Source: Thermosipho africanus Ob7
GTDB lineage: Bacteria; Thermotogota; Thermotogae; Thermotogales; Fervidobacteriaceae
Length of the DNA: 64,000 nt
Direction: 5' to 3'
Assembly (NCBI RefSeq): GCF_003351105.1
Contig: NZ_NKRG01000004.1
Location: 149,891-213,890, forward strand
Under the pieces are notes generated by a model. That model made no database searches. It was given only the letters and a program-made list of their open reading frames with translations, and was not told where the DNA came from. The translations under genes were made by a program, and so were the position numbers. This document shows, piece after piece, positions 8,686 through 16,620 of this stretch (positions are counted from its first letter, which is position 1; each line of letters opens with the position of its first letter).

Positions 8686-9709
8686 TTTTCTCCTCCTCTT
8701 CTTTGCATCCGCAAGATTTTCTGATTATGAGTTTTGATTCAATTTTATTTTCAAGTTCTACCTTCTCGTTCTTTATGAGACTTACCATTAATGAAGCAGC
8801 AGTTTCTCCAATAAGAGATAAATCCTGATTTACGGTTGTAAGTTTTGGATTCACGATTTTTGAAACATAATCATTGTCGTATCCTAAAACTTTAATATCA
8901 TTTGGAATTTTGATGTTATTTTGTAAAAGTGTGGTTATTCCCCTAACAGCCATCATATCATTGCAGAAGAATATTGCATCTACCTTTTTAGCAAATTTAA
9001 TTATTTGTGAATAATCTCCGTCTATTTTTGGGACTTTGATTATTTCTGGAGAAAATTTGAGCCCGTCTTTTATACCATTGTATCTTTCATATACGCTTGA
9101 AATTGTCATATCTTCACTGGTTACATAAATTGCACTTTTTATTTTATGAACTTTTCTCATGTGTTCACCAAGCATTTTTCCTCCACTGTAGTTGTTGTTA
9201 ATTACGGTAGGAACTGGAAAACCTATATCGATAGATCTATCAACAAATACAACTGGAAAATTATTTTGGAGTAGTGATTTTAAAATGTCGTTTGCTATGC
9301 TATTTACAGTTGGCTCCATAATTATTCCATCAACACCCATAGATAAAAGTTGTTTTATTGCCTGTTTTTCAGCTTCAAGATTCTCTACTCTTTCGACAAC
9401 AAAACATTTGCTTCCAATTTTAGAGCAGAATTTTATTATTCCATAAACGATCTTTGTGTTTTGAACTATAATCCCTATTTTTTTCTTTGAAACTATATTT
9501 ATTTCTGTAACAAATGTGCCAAGGCCAAATACTCTGGTAATGATCCCTTTTTTTTCAAGTTCTGCTAATGCCTTTCTTACAGTTGTTCTGGTTGTATTAA
9601 ATTGCTCTGAAAGTATATTTTCTGATGGGATCTTATCTCCAGGTAAATATTCTCCTTTTAAGATTTTAGTTTCAAGATAATTTGCAATTTTCAGATAAAG
9701 TGGGATCAT
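8657..9709 (-). CDS. GntR/LacI hybrid transcriptional regulator (AraR-type architecture)
   Basis: Residues 1-70 form a GntR winged helix (PLYLKIANYLETKI, then PGDKIPSENILSEQF and TTRTTVRKALAELEKKGI). Residues from about 75 form a LacI/periplasmic-binding-protein-like sensor (KKKIGIIVQNTKIVYG, VDGIIMEPT, DAIFFCNDMMAVRG, KVLGYDND). This architecture is that of B. subtilis AraR. The C-terminus ends in a Cys-Gly-Cys and a charged tail. It lies inside the glycan operon, between GH130 and GH38, so it probably senses a mannose- or GlcNAc-containing inducer and controls the operon through the palindrome at 16451-16486. That link is inferred from context. Confidence 0.85.
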   Translation of the reverse strand: MIPLYLKIANYLETKILKGEYLPGDKIPSENILSEQFNTTRTTVRKALAELEKKGIITRVFGLGTFVTEINIVSKKKIGIIVQNTKIVYGIIKFCSKIGSKCFVVERVENLEAEKQAIKQLLSMGVDGIIMEPTVNSIANDILKSLLQNNFPVVFVDRSIDIGFPVPTVINNNYSGGKMLGEHMRKVHKIKSAIYVTSEDMTISSVYERYNGIKDGLKFSPEIIKVPKIDGDYSQIIKFAKKVDAIFFCNDMMAVRGITTLLQNNIKIPNDIKVLGYDNDYVSKIVNPKLTTVNQDLSLIGETAASLMVSLIKNEKVELENKIESKLIIRKSCGCKEEEEKNVQRKRQRN

Positions 9710-9723
9710 ATTCGTTCCTCCTA

Positions 9724-10662
9724 TTAATTTTCATATTTAAGCCAATCAATTATTTCATTTATATAGCCAAAGCAAAGTGCAGTAACTGTATCAGCTGCTC
9801 CATAATATATTGCAACTTTATTGTCTTCGACCAGTGCAGAAACTGGAAAAACTACATTTTGAACATCACCGATCTGTTCATATATCATTTGTGGTGATAA
9901 AAGATATTTTTTTGATCTCTTTATTACTTTCCATGGTTTGTCAAGGTCTAATAAAGCTGCTCCAAAACTGTAGACATAACCGTTGCATGATAAAAGTACT
10001 CCATGGTAAAATAAAAGCCATCCTTCCTTTGTTTCTATGGGGCTAGGTCCTGCTCCGATTTTAAGTGATTGCCATGGACTGTATCCTGACCCCATTACAA
10101 ATCTATGATTTCCCCAGTGAATCATATCAGGACTTTCACTGTAAAAAATATCACCAAAAGGTGTATGTCCTTTATCTGACGGTCTACTAAGCATTGCGTA
10201 TTTTCCATTTATTTTTCTTGGAAAAAGCACACCATTTCTATTGTATGGTAAAAATGCATTTTCTATTTGGTAAAATTTTTTAAAATCAAAAGTAAATCCA
10301 ACACCTATAGTTGGACCATGATAGCCATTGCACCAAGTAATCCAGTATCTATCTTCTATATATACTACCCTTGGATCATATTTGTATTCACTTTCTATCT
10401 CTTCATTTTCTCGAATAAAATCTATAGTATTATCATCAATTTTCCAATTTATTCCATCTTTGCTAAAACCACGTCTTAAATTCATATTTCTTTCTGTATC
10501 ATCAACTCTAAAAACTCCTGCAAAACCTTCTTTGAAATTTACAACTGCACTGTTGAATATACTATTTGAATTTCTAGCTTGGTTTCTTTGAATTACAGGG
10601 TTATTTGAATATCTCCATATAACATCACTACAATCTTTTGGTCTATCTTCCCAGGGAATCAT
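9724..10662 (-). CDS. GH130 beta-mannoside phosphorylase
   Basis: The 312-residue protein matches GH130: an N-terminal FAGVFRVDD strand, the general-acid segment [11 protein letters not shown] (D96), a phosphate-site-like stretch around WLLFYHGV, and the C-terminal signature [17 protein letters not shown]130 enzymes phosphorolyse beta-mannosides. One known activity cleaves Man-beta-1,4-GlcNAc to mannose 1-phosphate and GlcNAc, and that is the expected one beside GH85 and GH38 genes. Activity on beta-1,4-mannobiose cannot be excluded from sequence. There is no signal peptide, so it is cytoplasmic. The gap to the regulator is 14 nt. Confidence 0.85.
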   Translation of the reverse strand: MIPWEDRPKDCSDVIWRYSNNPVIQRNQARNSNSIFNSAVVNFKEGFAGVFRVDDTERNMNLRRGFSKDGINWKIDDNTIDFIRENEEIESEYKYDPRVVYIEDRYWITWCNGYHGPTIGVGFTFDFKKFYQIENAFLPYNRNGVLFPRKINGKYAMLSRPSDKGHTPFGDIFYSESPDMIHWGNHRFVMGSGYSPWQSLKIGAGPSPIETKEGWLLFYHGVLLSCNGYVYSFGAALLDLDKPWKVIKRSKKYLLSPQMIYEQIGDVQNVVFPVSALVEDNKVAIYYGAADTVTALCFGYINEIIDWLKYEN

Positions 10663-10676
10663 CTTTGATCTCCTCC

Positions 10677-11504
10677 TTACTTTAATCCGGAAAGCTTAAT
10701 TCCTTCGATTAAGTATTTTTGTGCTACAAAGAAGAAAATAATAGTAGGAATGAGCGTAAGTGTTGCGGCTGCCATTGCCTGATTCCAATACGTTCCATAT
10801 CGACTCATAAACATAGGCATTCCAAGTGCAAGTGGGTATTTACTTTCACTGGTTATATAAATTAATGGCCCCATATAATTATTCCAACTTCCTGTGAATG
10901 TAAAAAGTGATATAAGTGCAAGAACTGGTTTTGAAAGAGGTAGCATAATTTTGAAGAAGATTTTAAAATCACTTGCTCCATCGATTCTAGCAGCTTCAAG
11001 AATTTCGTTTGGAATAGTATTGAAAAATTGTCTGATTAAAAAAACATTCATAGCACCTCCACCCAAAAATGCTGGAACTATAAGTGGAAGGAATGTGTTT
11101 AACCAGCCAAGTTTTTTGTATATTAAAAATACAGGTATCATTGTAACTGCTCCAGGTAGCATTATACTTGCCATCATTGTAGCAAATAAAAATTCTCTTC
11201 CGCGCCACTTTATTTTTGAAAAACCATATGCAACAAATGGAGCAGATAAAATAACTCCAATTAAGTTTCCTATGGTTATTATTATACTATTTTTAAGGTA
11301 TGTAAAAAAAGGGAATTTTTCTAGAGCTTTTGCATAATTTGACCAATCTGGATTTTCAGGAAATATTTTTGGTGGAAAAGTTAATAATTCACTATCTGGT
11401 TTTAAGGATGTTCCAACCATCCAGAAAAATGGGAGTAAATAAATGAATGTTATTAAGATAAGAATTATTCTTCTTACTATATATGTATTTTTCATTGCAT
11501 TCAC
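10677..11504 (-). CDS. Sugar ABC transporter permease (MalG type)
   Basis: The 275-residue membrane protein has about six transmembrane segments. The cytoplasmic EAA loop reads [21 protein letters not shown], and the C-terminus ([12 protein letters not shown]) is typical of MalG-like carbohydrate permeases. It pairs with the upstream MalF-type permease, 3 nt away, to form the channel that imports the released glycan. No ATPase is encoded in this operon, so a shared MsmK-like ATPase elsewhere probably powers it. Confidence 0.9.
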   Translation of the reverse strand: MNAMKNTYIVRRIILILITFIYLLPFFWMVGTSLKPDSELLTFPPKIFPENPDWSNYAKALEKFPFFTYLKNSIIITIGNLIGVILSAPFVAYGFSKIKWRGREFLFATMMASIMLPGAVTMIPVFLIYKKLGWLNTFLPLIVPAFLGGGAMNVFLIRQFFNTIPNEILEAARIDGASDFKIFFKIMLPLSKPVLALISLFTFTGSWNNYMGPLIYITSESKYPLALGMPMFMSRYGTYWNQAMAAATLTLIPTIIFFFVAQKYLIEGIKLSGLK

Positions 11505-11507
11505 CCC

Positions 11508-12389
11508 TTAATTTCCAAAATAATAAACCCATTTTTTTGAAGTGATAAAGTATATTATTGTCAAAACAAATGTCAAGAAAAATAATATCCAGGAAAGCGC
11601 AGAAGCATACCCCATATTTGTATATGTAAATGCGTGTTTATAAATATACATGGAAAGTGACATGCTAGCGTTAGCAGGTCCGCCATTTGTCAACAACATT
11701 GGAAGATCAAATATTTGAAGAGCTCCTATAGTTGAAGTAATAAGATAGTAAAGAATAGTTGGCGTTATTAATGGCAAGGTTATTTTTCTGAACATAGTAA
11801 AACTCTTTGCACCATCTATTTTTGCAGATTCATAAAGTTCTTTTGGTATATCTTTTAATGCTGCTGAGAATATAAGCATTGCGCTTCCAACACCCCATTG
11901 TGCCGCAATTATTATTGTAGGTTTTACCCATTTTTCACTACTTAGCCACAACGGGCCGTTAATTCCAAAAAGTTCTAAAATGCTGTTTACGAGTCCAAGG
12001 TATGGATGGAAAAACCATGTTACAACTGCAGAAAACGCAAATGCTGGGACAATTGATGGCATATAAATTGCTGCTCTATAAAATGAAACTTCTTTCAATG
12101 GTTTGTTCATAAGAAATGCTGTTGAAAGTGCCACAACAAGACCAAGTGGAACAAGTCCTATTGCAAAAACAAGTGTGTTTTTAAGGCTTTTCCAAAATAA
12201 AGGATCGTTGAATATTCTTTTGTAATTTTCTGTTCCAACCCATTTTACATCCGTTGTAATACTAAATTCGGTAAAAGAATAGTAAAAAGAAGCTATAAAT
12301 GGAATTAATGTAAAGACTATAAAACCAATTAACCAAGGGGAAATAAATATAAGGCCTTTGCCAATTTCTCTTAGCTCTTTCTTTTTCAA
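11508..12389 (-). CDS. Sugar ABC transporter permease (MalF type)
   Basis: The protein has about six transmembrane segments and the EAA loop ESAKIDGAKSFTMFRKITLP, with an N-terminal GLIFISPWLIGFIVF helix, as in MalF/UgpA-like permeases. A longer reading begins at a GTG at 12416. I prefer the TTG at 12389, which gives 293 residues, because GGAGGG sits 6 nt upstream and the GTG is buried in an intercistronic hairpin. It lies between the GH85 gene and the MalG-type permease. Confidence 0.88.
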   Translation of the reverse strand: MKKKELREIGKGLIFISPWLIGFIVFTLIPFIASFYYSFTEFSITTDVKWVGTENYKRIFNDPLFWKSLKNTLVFAIGLVPLGLVVALSTAFLMNKPLKEVSFYRAAIYMPSIVPAFAFSAVVTWFFHPYLGLVNSILELFGINGPLWLSSEKWVKPTIIIAAQWGVGSAMLIFSAALKDIPKELYESAKIDGAKSFTMFRKITLPLITPTILYYLITSTIGALQIFDLPMLLTNGGPANASMSLSMYIYKHAFTYTNMGYASALSWILFFLTFVLTIIYFITSKKWVYYFGN

Positions 12390-12409
12390 TCTAAATCCCT
12401 CCTGTGAAT

Positions 12410-12435
12410 GCCCCACGTGCTAGAGCACATGGGGC
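12410..12435 (-). promoter_or_regulatory. Intercistronic hairpin in the N-glycan operon
   Basis: GCCCCATGTGC pairs with GCACGTGGGGC on the transcript, giving 11 bp including one G-U, closed by a 4-nt loop. No U-run follows: the transcript continues to the GGAGGG of the MalF-type permease. It may be a processing or mRNA-stability element that sets different levels of the enzyme/binding-protein and permease mRNAs, or a weak attenuator. Confidence 0.6.
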
Positions 12436-12445
12436 GATAAATAGA

Positions 12446-15097
12446 TTAGAATGATTCAAGTCCATATACTTCAATTTCATAGATTCTTGCAGCTTTATCT
12501 CCGACTTGTGTAGGAGTTTCAATAAATAACCTAAAGAATCTTGCTTTTACAGGTGCAAATGAATGTGTGCTTACTCCTTTTGTATTATTTCTTACTATTG
12601 CAACATCTTTCCAGTTTATTCCATCGTTACTTACTTGGAGTCTAAAATCTTTAGTATTCCAGTCAGCAGATTCATGTCCTGCTTCAGCGTGTTTTATGGT
12701 GACACTGCTAATTATTACTTCTTTTTCAAAGTCAATTACTATCCAATGTGGAAGATCTCCAACTGCACACCATTTACTATTGTTTTCAACTGTTCCATCG
12801 ACAGCCATAGAAGGTTTTTCTGCTGGTACATTAGAGCTTGCGTAAGTCTTTTTATTTAAAGCAAGATTTTTAATTTCTTTTGCTTTTTTTGTAACCACAA
12901 TTAGTGGATTGAATATTTTTACATCTTCCCCCTCGCTGTTTATTGCGACCAATATGGCAGGATATATTCCTTCTTCTTTATAAGTTACTGTAGGATTCCA
13001 TTCTCTAGACACGTTTGGAGTTGCTCCAGGAAGAATCCATAGGACCTTTTCTGTAACTTCAGAAGAGAGATTTTTGAATGTAACAGTACTTTCTGGGAAT
13101 ATAATAGTGTTGCTTACTTCAAAGTTCGCCTTTGGCTTTGGATATGGAGGCCATTGAAATGTAACTTTTTTAGGAGTACTTTTTGTAAATCCTTCTGAAA
13201 CTCCAACAACTTCCAGTGTGGTAAATTTTTCTTTCCCATCTCTTTTGATCTGAGTGATATATGTGTAAGGATTGTAGGATACCCATACAAGTCTTCTTTC
13301 ACCATTTTGAAGAATTCTGTATATTTCATAGTATTTAGCTTTTGAATTTTCACAGTGAAGATTAATTTGAGCATAGAGACCTTCTTTGAATTCTATATTG
13401 TCAATTTTTACATCTCCTACGTGTGTATCATAATTTTTGACAGGTATAAGTCCTATCATACCTAAGTTAAAGCTGTAACTTGTATCTTCTATTGCCACTA
13501 TTTTGAGAGAAATTGATGTAATGGTTTTGTTGTTTTCTAAGTTGTAGATTGTATTAACCCAATCATTAAAGAATTTTAAAGGAAATTCTTTTGAAGTGTT
13601 GTCGCTGTAATTTAAAACTAAGGATACCTTTATATTTCCAGTGCCCTTTATTACACTTTCTAAAGTTGTGTTATCGTTGATTTTTAAATCTGTGATATAT
13701 AAAGTTACATTTGTCTCTTGGTCTTTTTTGAGTTTTCCTTCAAATTTTAGTGATGAACCACCATAGTATGCATCTGAATAGTCAACTGATATATTTACAT
13801 CATTTCCATCTATTTTCCATCTATATGTTGGGAATACATCCATCATGCTTCTATTATTCCATTCAGAATCTTTTGCGACTTTTCCGTCTATAAAGAACTT
13901 GTATCCATGTCCTGCATTAAAGAATGTTATAAACGGAAGGGATGTAACAGGGGATTTTTCTACAACGAATTTTGCAGGAGATTGCCACTTGTATTGTTCA
14001 TAATCCTTATTCCATTCGATTTTGAAAAAATCTTCTTTTGAGTGGTAGTTTAGCACAGGATGGTCTGCTATCCAAAGGGTTTCTTCTTTATCCCAGAATT
14101 CTTTAATTTCTTTTGAGGAATAATAAGCCCAACTGGGGCAATAAAAACCTAATGATACTTTTAATTTTCCATTTTCATCTATAATTTTTGGCCAGTTTGA
14201 GTACGTATAGTATCCATTTGCTTGAAGATCAAATCCTACAAATACTCTGTCTTTAGATATATTGTATTTTTTCATAGTATTTATTGTGTTTTCAATAGTC
14301 TCTGGTCTTTTAAGTGATTGCCATCTAAAGTCTATAAATATTGCGTCGGAAATATACTTATCATTGTTTTTTAGAAAGACAACGTTTTTCTCGTTTAATT
14401 CACCTTGCCACTCTATAGCACCAGTATTTGACATTGAATCGTACCAGACTAATTTCATCCATGGAGCCTTTTCTTTTATGTAATTTAGAAAATCTATCAT
14501 ATCTTTTACATGCGAATCTTTACAGCCGTTTGTTTCTTGGTTTATAAACCAGCCATCAAAACCATAGTATTTTGTTATTTCAATTAATTTGTCTGCTATG
14601 ACAAATTTTCCATTTTCCTTTCTTAGTAATTGATCTACCCAATTTCTTCTTCCTCCATATACATTAGGAGGGAAAAAGATTGTTCCAAGCACGTATACAC
14701 CATTTTTATGGGCGGCATCTATTACATCTGCACTTGGTGGTACAATAATTCCTTCACCGGCTGAACCAGCCCAAGCAACTAAATAATCTACATATTGCCA
14801 GAAAGTGAAAGGGTATGCTTTAAAAGAATTGTTACTTCCTTGAGAAGGCATTCCACTGGTTGATGGATTCATTATTGATAAAGTCATTATTTTTATGTCT
14901 TTGCTTGCACTATCGGTAATAGGTGATCCTATAACTCTTCTTGCGAGTGGAACATGTGAAACGTTATAAATTGCTTGTGAGTCTGTTTGTGGGGACCAAT
15001 CTAAAATATCATTTGGATACCAGTATGAACTTTCAGGAATTTGTGCAAAAATAGCTATAGAAAGAATTGAGAATAATATAATAATTATTTTTTTCAT
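12446..15097 (-). CDS. Secreted GH85 endo-beta-N-acetylglucosaminidase with PKD-like and discoidin-like modules
   Basis: The 883-residue product has a signal peptide (MKKIIIILFSILSIAIFAQ). The GH85 catalytic domain holds the paired catalytic residues N186 and E188 in YYGFDGWFINQETNG, matching the N-x-E pair of Endo-A/Endo-D. The GAGxx-type segments FTFWQYVDYLVAW and NGVYVLGTIFFPP also fit. A beta-sandwich region follows, then a PKD-like domain (about 670-745, FPESTVTFKNLS) and a C-terminal F5/8 type C (CBM32-like) domain (about 750-880, NLALNKKTYASS through IYEIEVYGLES). GH85 enzymes cut the GlcNAc-beta-1,4-GlcNAc core of N-glycans, releasing the sugar chain from protein. It starts on the TAATG overlap with the binding-protein gene. 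Confidence 0.9.
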   Translation of the reverse strand: MKKIIIILFSILSIAIFAQIPESSYWYPNDILDWSPQTDSQAIYNVSHVPLARRVIGSPITDSASKDIKIMTLSIMNPSTSGMPSQGSNNSFKAYPFTFWQYVDYLVAWAGSAGEGIIVPPSADVIDAAHKNGVYVLGTIFFPPNVYGGRRNWVDQLLRKENGKFVIADKLIEITKYYGFDGWFINQETNGCKDSHVKDMIDFLNYIKEKAPWMKLVWYDSMSNTGAIEWQGELNEKNVVFLKNNDKYISDAIFIDFRWQSLKRPETIENTINTMKKYNISKDRVFVGFDLQANGYYTYSNWPKIIDENGKLKVSLGFYCPSWAYYSSKEIKEFWDKEETLWIADHPVLNYHSKEDFFKIEWNKDYEQYKWQSPAKFVVEKSPVTSLPFITFFNAGHGYKFFIDGKVAKDSEWNNRSMMDVFPTYRWKIDGNDVNISVDYSDAYYGGSSLKFEGKLKKDQETNVTLYITDLKINDNTTLESVIKGTGNIKVSLVLNYSDNTSKEFPLKFFNDWVNTIYNLENNKTITSISLKIVAIEDTSYSFNLGMIGLIPVKNYDTHVGDVKIDNIEFKEGLYAQINLHCENSKAKYYEIYRILQNGERRLVWVSYNPYTYITQIKRDGKEKFTTLEVVGVSEGFTKSTPKKVTFQWPPYPKPKANFEVSNTIIFPESTVTFKNLSSEVTEKVLWILPGATPNVSREWNPTVTYKEEGIYPAILVAINSEGEDVKIFNPLIVVTKKAKEIKNLALNKKTYASSNVPAEKPSMAVDGTVENNSKWCAVGDLPHWIVIDFEKEVIISSVTIKHAEAGHESADWNTKDFRLQVSNDGINWKDVAIVRNNTKGVSTHSFAPVKARFFRLFIETPTQVGDKAARIYEIEVYGLESF

Positions 15098-16365
15098 TAT
15101 TTACCACCTACTCTTTGCATTATTCTGTCGTATTCTTCTTGTACTTCTTTTTGAGCGTCTAATAGAGCTTGCTCAACTGATTTTTGACCTGTTAAAACAA
15201 AATCTCTTGCTTCAACTAATTTGTCCCACAAAAGTGCGCCGACTGGAAGTGGTGGTCTTGTTTTTGCGTGATCCAGTAAATCTACAAAAACCTTTTGCGA
15301 AGGATCTTTCTTTAGAAAATCATCTACTGCAGGTTTATATGTTGGAAGGTGCAACGTATCAACTGAGTAAATTACTTGACCTTTTGTAGCAATAAAATAT
15401 GCAAGTTTTGCAGCGGCTTCTTTATTTTTAGCACCTTTTGGAATTGCAAGGCTCCAACCACCGGCCCAGGTAACTGGTTGACCACTTTTTGTTGGAATAC
15501 CAGTGATTTCATATTTAAAATCTTTAGGAGCAAACATTCTTAGCCCAGATATAGTCCAATTTCCATCGACGATCATTGCAAGTTTTCCTGCCGTAAATGG
15601 ATTTAAATCCCCTATTTGCAGTGAGCCGAAAGCATTTAATGCTTCATAGCCAAATCTATCTGCCCATTCTTTTTGCCATTTATATGCTTCAATAACGCCT
15701 GGATCAGTTGCGAATACGAATTTTCCCGTTTTTTTGTCAAATACTTTACCTTCAAATGCATATATCCAAGTATATGGCCAACCTTGTGCATACCATGGTA
15801 TAAAGCCTACAGTTTCATACCTTCCACGTTTTCCCTCAACGGTAAGTTTTTCAGCTACGTCTATCATTTCATATACAGTTTTTGGTGGCTTTGAATAGCC
15901 TGCTTTTTCTAAGAGTTTTTTATTATAAAGAAGAATTCTAACGTCTGTATCAAATGGTAGAGCCCACATTTTTCCATTGAAAATACATTCTTCAATGGCA
16001 AAATCGTAGAATTGCTTTTTCATTTCTTCGATATTTATTCCTGCCATTTTTAAATAATCTTCCATAGGTTCAAGAACATTGTTAGCAGCTCTTTGTGAGA
16101 CAGTAAATCTATCTAGATAAACTAGATCTGGCCCTGTACCGGCTGCTACAGCTGTTAAAAGTTTGGTTGAATCGGTTTCTGCAGCAGGGACAAGTACAAC
16201 TTTAACTTTAATGTCCGGATTTTCTTTTTCAAATTCTGCAATGATTTTGTCAATACTACTTTTATCAGGATCTCTTGAAAGACCATGCCAAAATACTACT
16301 TCTACTTGTGAAAATAAGATACTTACGACTAAAACTGCAATAATGACACTTAAAAATTTTTTCAT
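15097..16365 (-). CDS. Sugar ABC transporter substrate-binding protein
   Basis: The 422-residue protein has a signal peptide (MKKFLSVIIAVLVVSILFSQ) and the family-1 extracellular solute-binding fold. Recognisable segments are VEVVFWHGLSRDPDKS, GTGPDLVYLDRFTV, the tryptophan-rich GFIPWYAQGWPYTWIYAF, and AGGWSLAIPKGAKNKEAA. No lipobox Cys is visible, so it is probably free in the periplasm or toga space. It is the first gene of the glycan operon, behind AAAGGGGAGGTG, and should capture the oligosaccharide freed by the GH85 enzyme. Its ligand is inferred from the neighbours. Confidence 0.88.
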   Translation of the reverse strand: MKKFLSVIIAVLVVSILFSQVEVVFWHGLSRDPDKSSIDKIIAEFEKENPDIKVKVVLVPAAETDSTKLLTAVAAGTGPDLVYLDRFTVSQRAANNVLEPMEDYLKMAGINIEEMKKQFYDFAIEECIFNGKMWALPFDTDVRILLYNKKLLEKAGYSKPPKTVYEMIDVAEKLTVEGKRGRYETVGFIPWYAQGWPYTWIYAFEGKVFDKKTGKFVFATDPGVIEAYKWQKEWADRFGYEALNAFGSLQIGDLNPFTAGKLAMIVDGNWTISGLRMFAPKDFKYEITGIPTKSGQPVTWAGGWSLAIPKGAKNKEAAAKLAYFIATKGQVIYSVDTLHLPTYKPAVDDFLKKDPSQKVFVDLLDHAKTRPPLPVGALLWDKLVEARDFVLTGQKSVEQALLDAQKEVQEEYDRIMQRVGGK

Positions 16366-16400
16366 GAAAACACCTCCCCTTTATTGTGGTTGTTAACTTG

Positions 16401-16430
16401 ATTTTACAAGTTTGTTTAACATAAAGTCAA
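16401..16430 (-). promoter_or_regulatory. Promoter of the N-glycan operon
   Basis: On the minus strand TTGACT (16425-16430) and TAAAAT (16401-16406) are 18 bp apart, upstream of the binding-protein start at 16365. Bases 16411-16418 (TTTGTTTA) inside the spacer match 8 nt of the half-site of the nearby palindrome, so a regulator could bind there as well. Confidence 0.6.
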
Positions 16431-16450
16431 AGTCATTGAGGTTCAATTAG

Positions 16451-16486
16451 ATTTGTTTATACCTGTATATACAGGTATAAACAAAT
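16451..16486. promoter_or_regulatory. Perfect 36-bp palindrome, likely operator of the glycan operon
   Basis: The left arm ATTTGTTTATACCTGTAT (16451-16468) is followed by its exact reverse complement. The centre CTGTATATACAG resembles GntR-family operators, and the outer ATTTGT/ACAAAT resembles AraR boxes. It lies 20 bp upstream of the -35 of the glycan operon and about 80 bp from the promoter candidate of the divergent gene. The GntR/LacI protein of this operon is the obvious ligand; this is inference. Confidence 0.7.
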
Positions 16487-16523
16487 AGATCTTTTCTTTT
16501 TGTTAGAAAATCTTTTTTGTGTA

Positions 16524-16538
16524 TTATGCATTGCATAA
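16524..16538. promoter_or_regulatory. Inverted repeat, distal operator copy for the MMPL operon
   Basis: TTATGC-ATT-GCATAA is a 6-bp-arm inverted repeat. The same arms recur at 16589-16607, 65 bp downstream. It probably binds a dimeric regulator that is not encoded in this window. Confidence 0.5.
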
Positions 16539-16563
16539 AAAATTAACAAATTTGATACTTTAT

Positions 16564-16592
16564 TTGTAATATAAAATGTTTTAAAGTATATT
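16564..16592 (+). promoter_or_regulatory. Possible promoter for the MMPL operon
   Basis: TTGTAA (16564-16569) and TATATT (16587-16592) are 17 bp apart. The -10 overlaps the proximal inverted repeat, as expected for repression. An alternative pairing is TTAACA (16543) with TAATAT (16567). Confidence 0.4.
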
Positions 16593-16607
16593 ATGCAACG
16601 CATAATA
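16589..16607. promoter_or_regulatory. Inverted repeat, proximal operator copy for the MMPL operon
   Basis: TATTATGC-AAC-GCATAATA has 8-bp arms. It lies between the putative -10 and the AAGGAGGTG of the MMPL gene, and shares its arms with the copy at 16524-16538. Confidence 0.55.
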
Positions 16608-16620
16608 AGGAGGTGTTATT

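Noticed and set aside
12410..12435. Intrinsic terminator inside the glycan operon
   Set aside because: The stem is strong but there is no U-run, and a ribosome-binding site follows at once.
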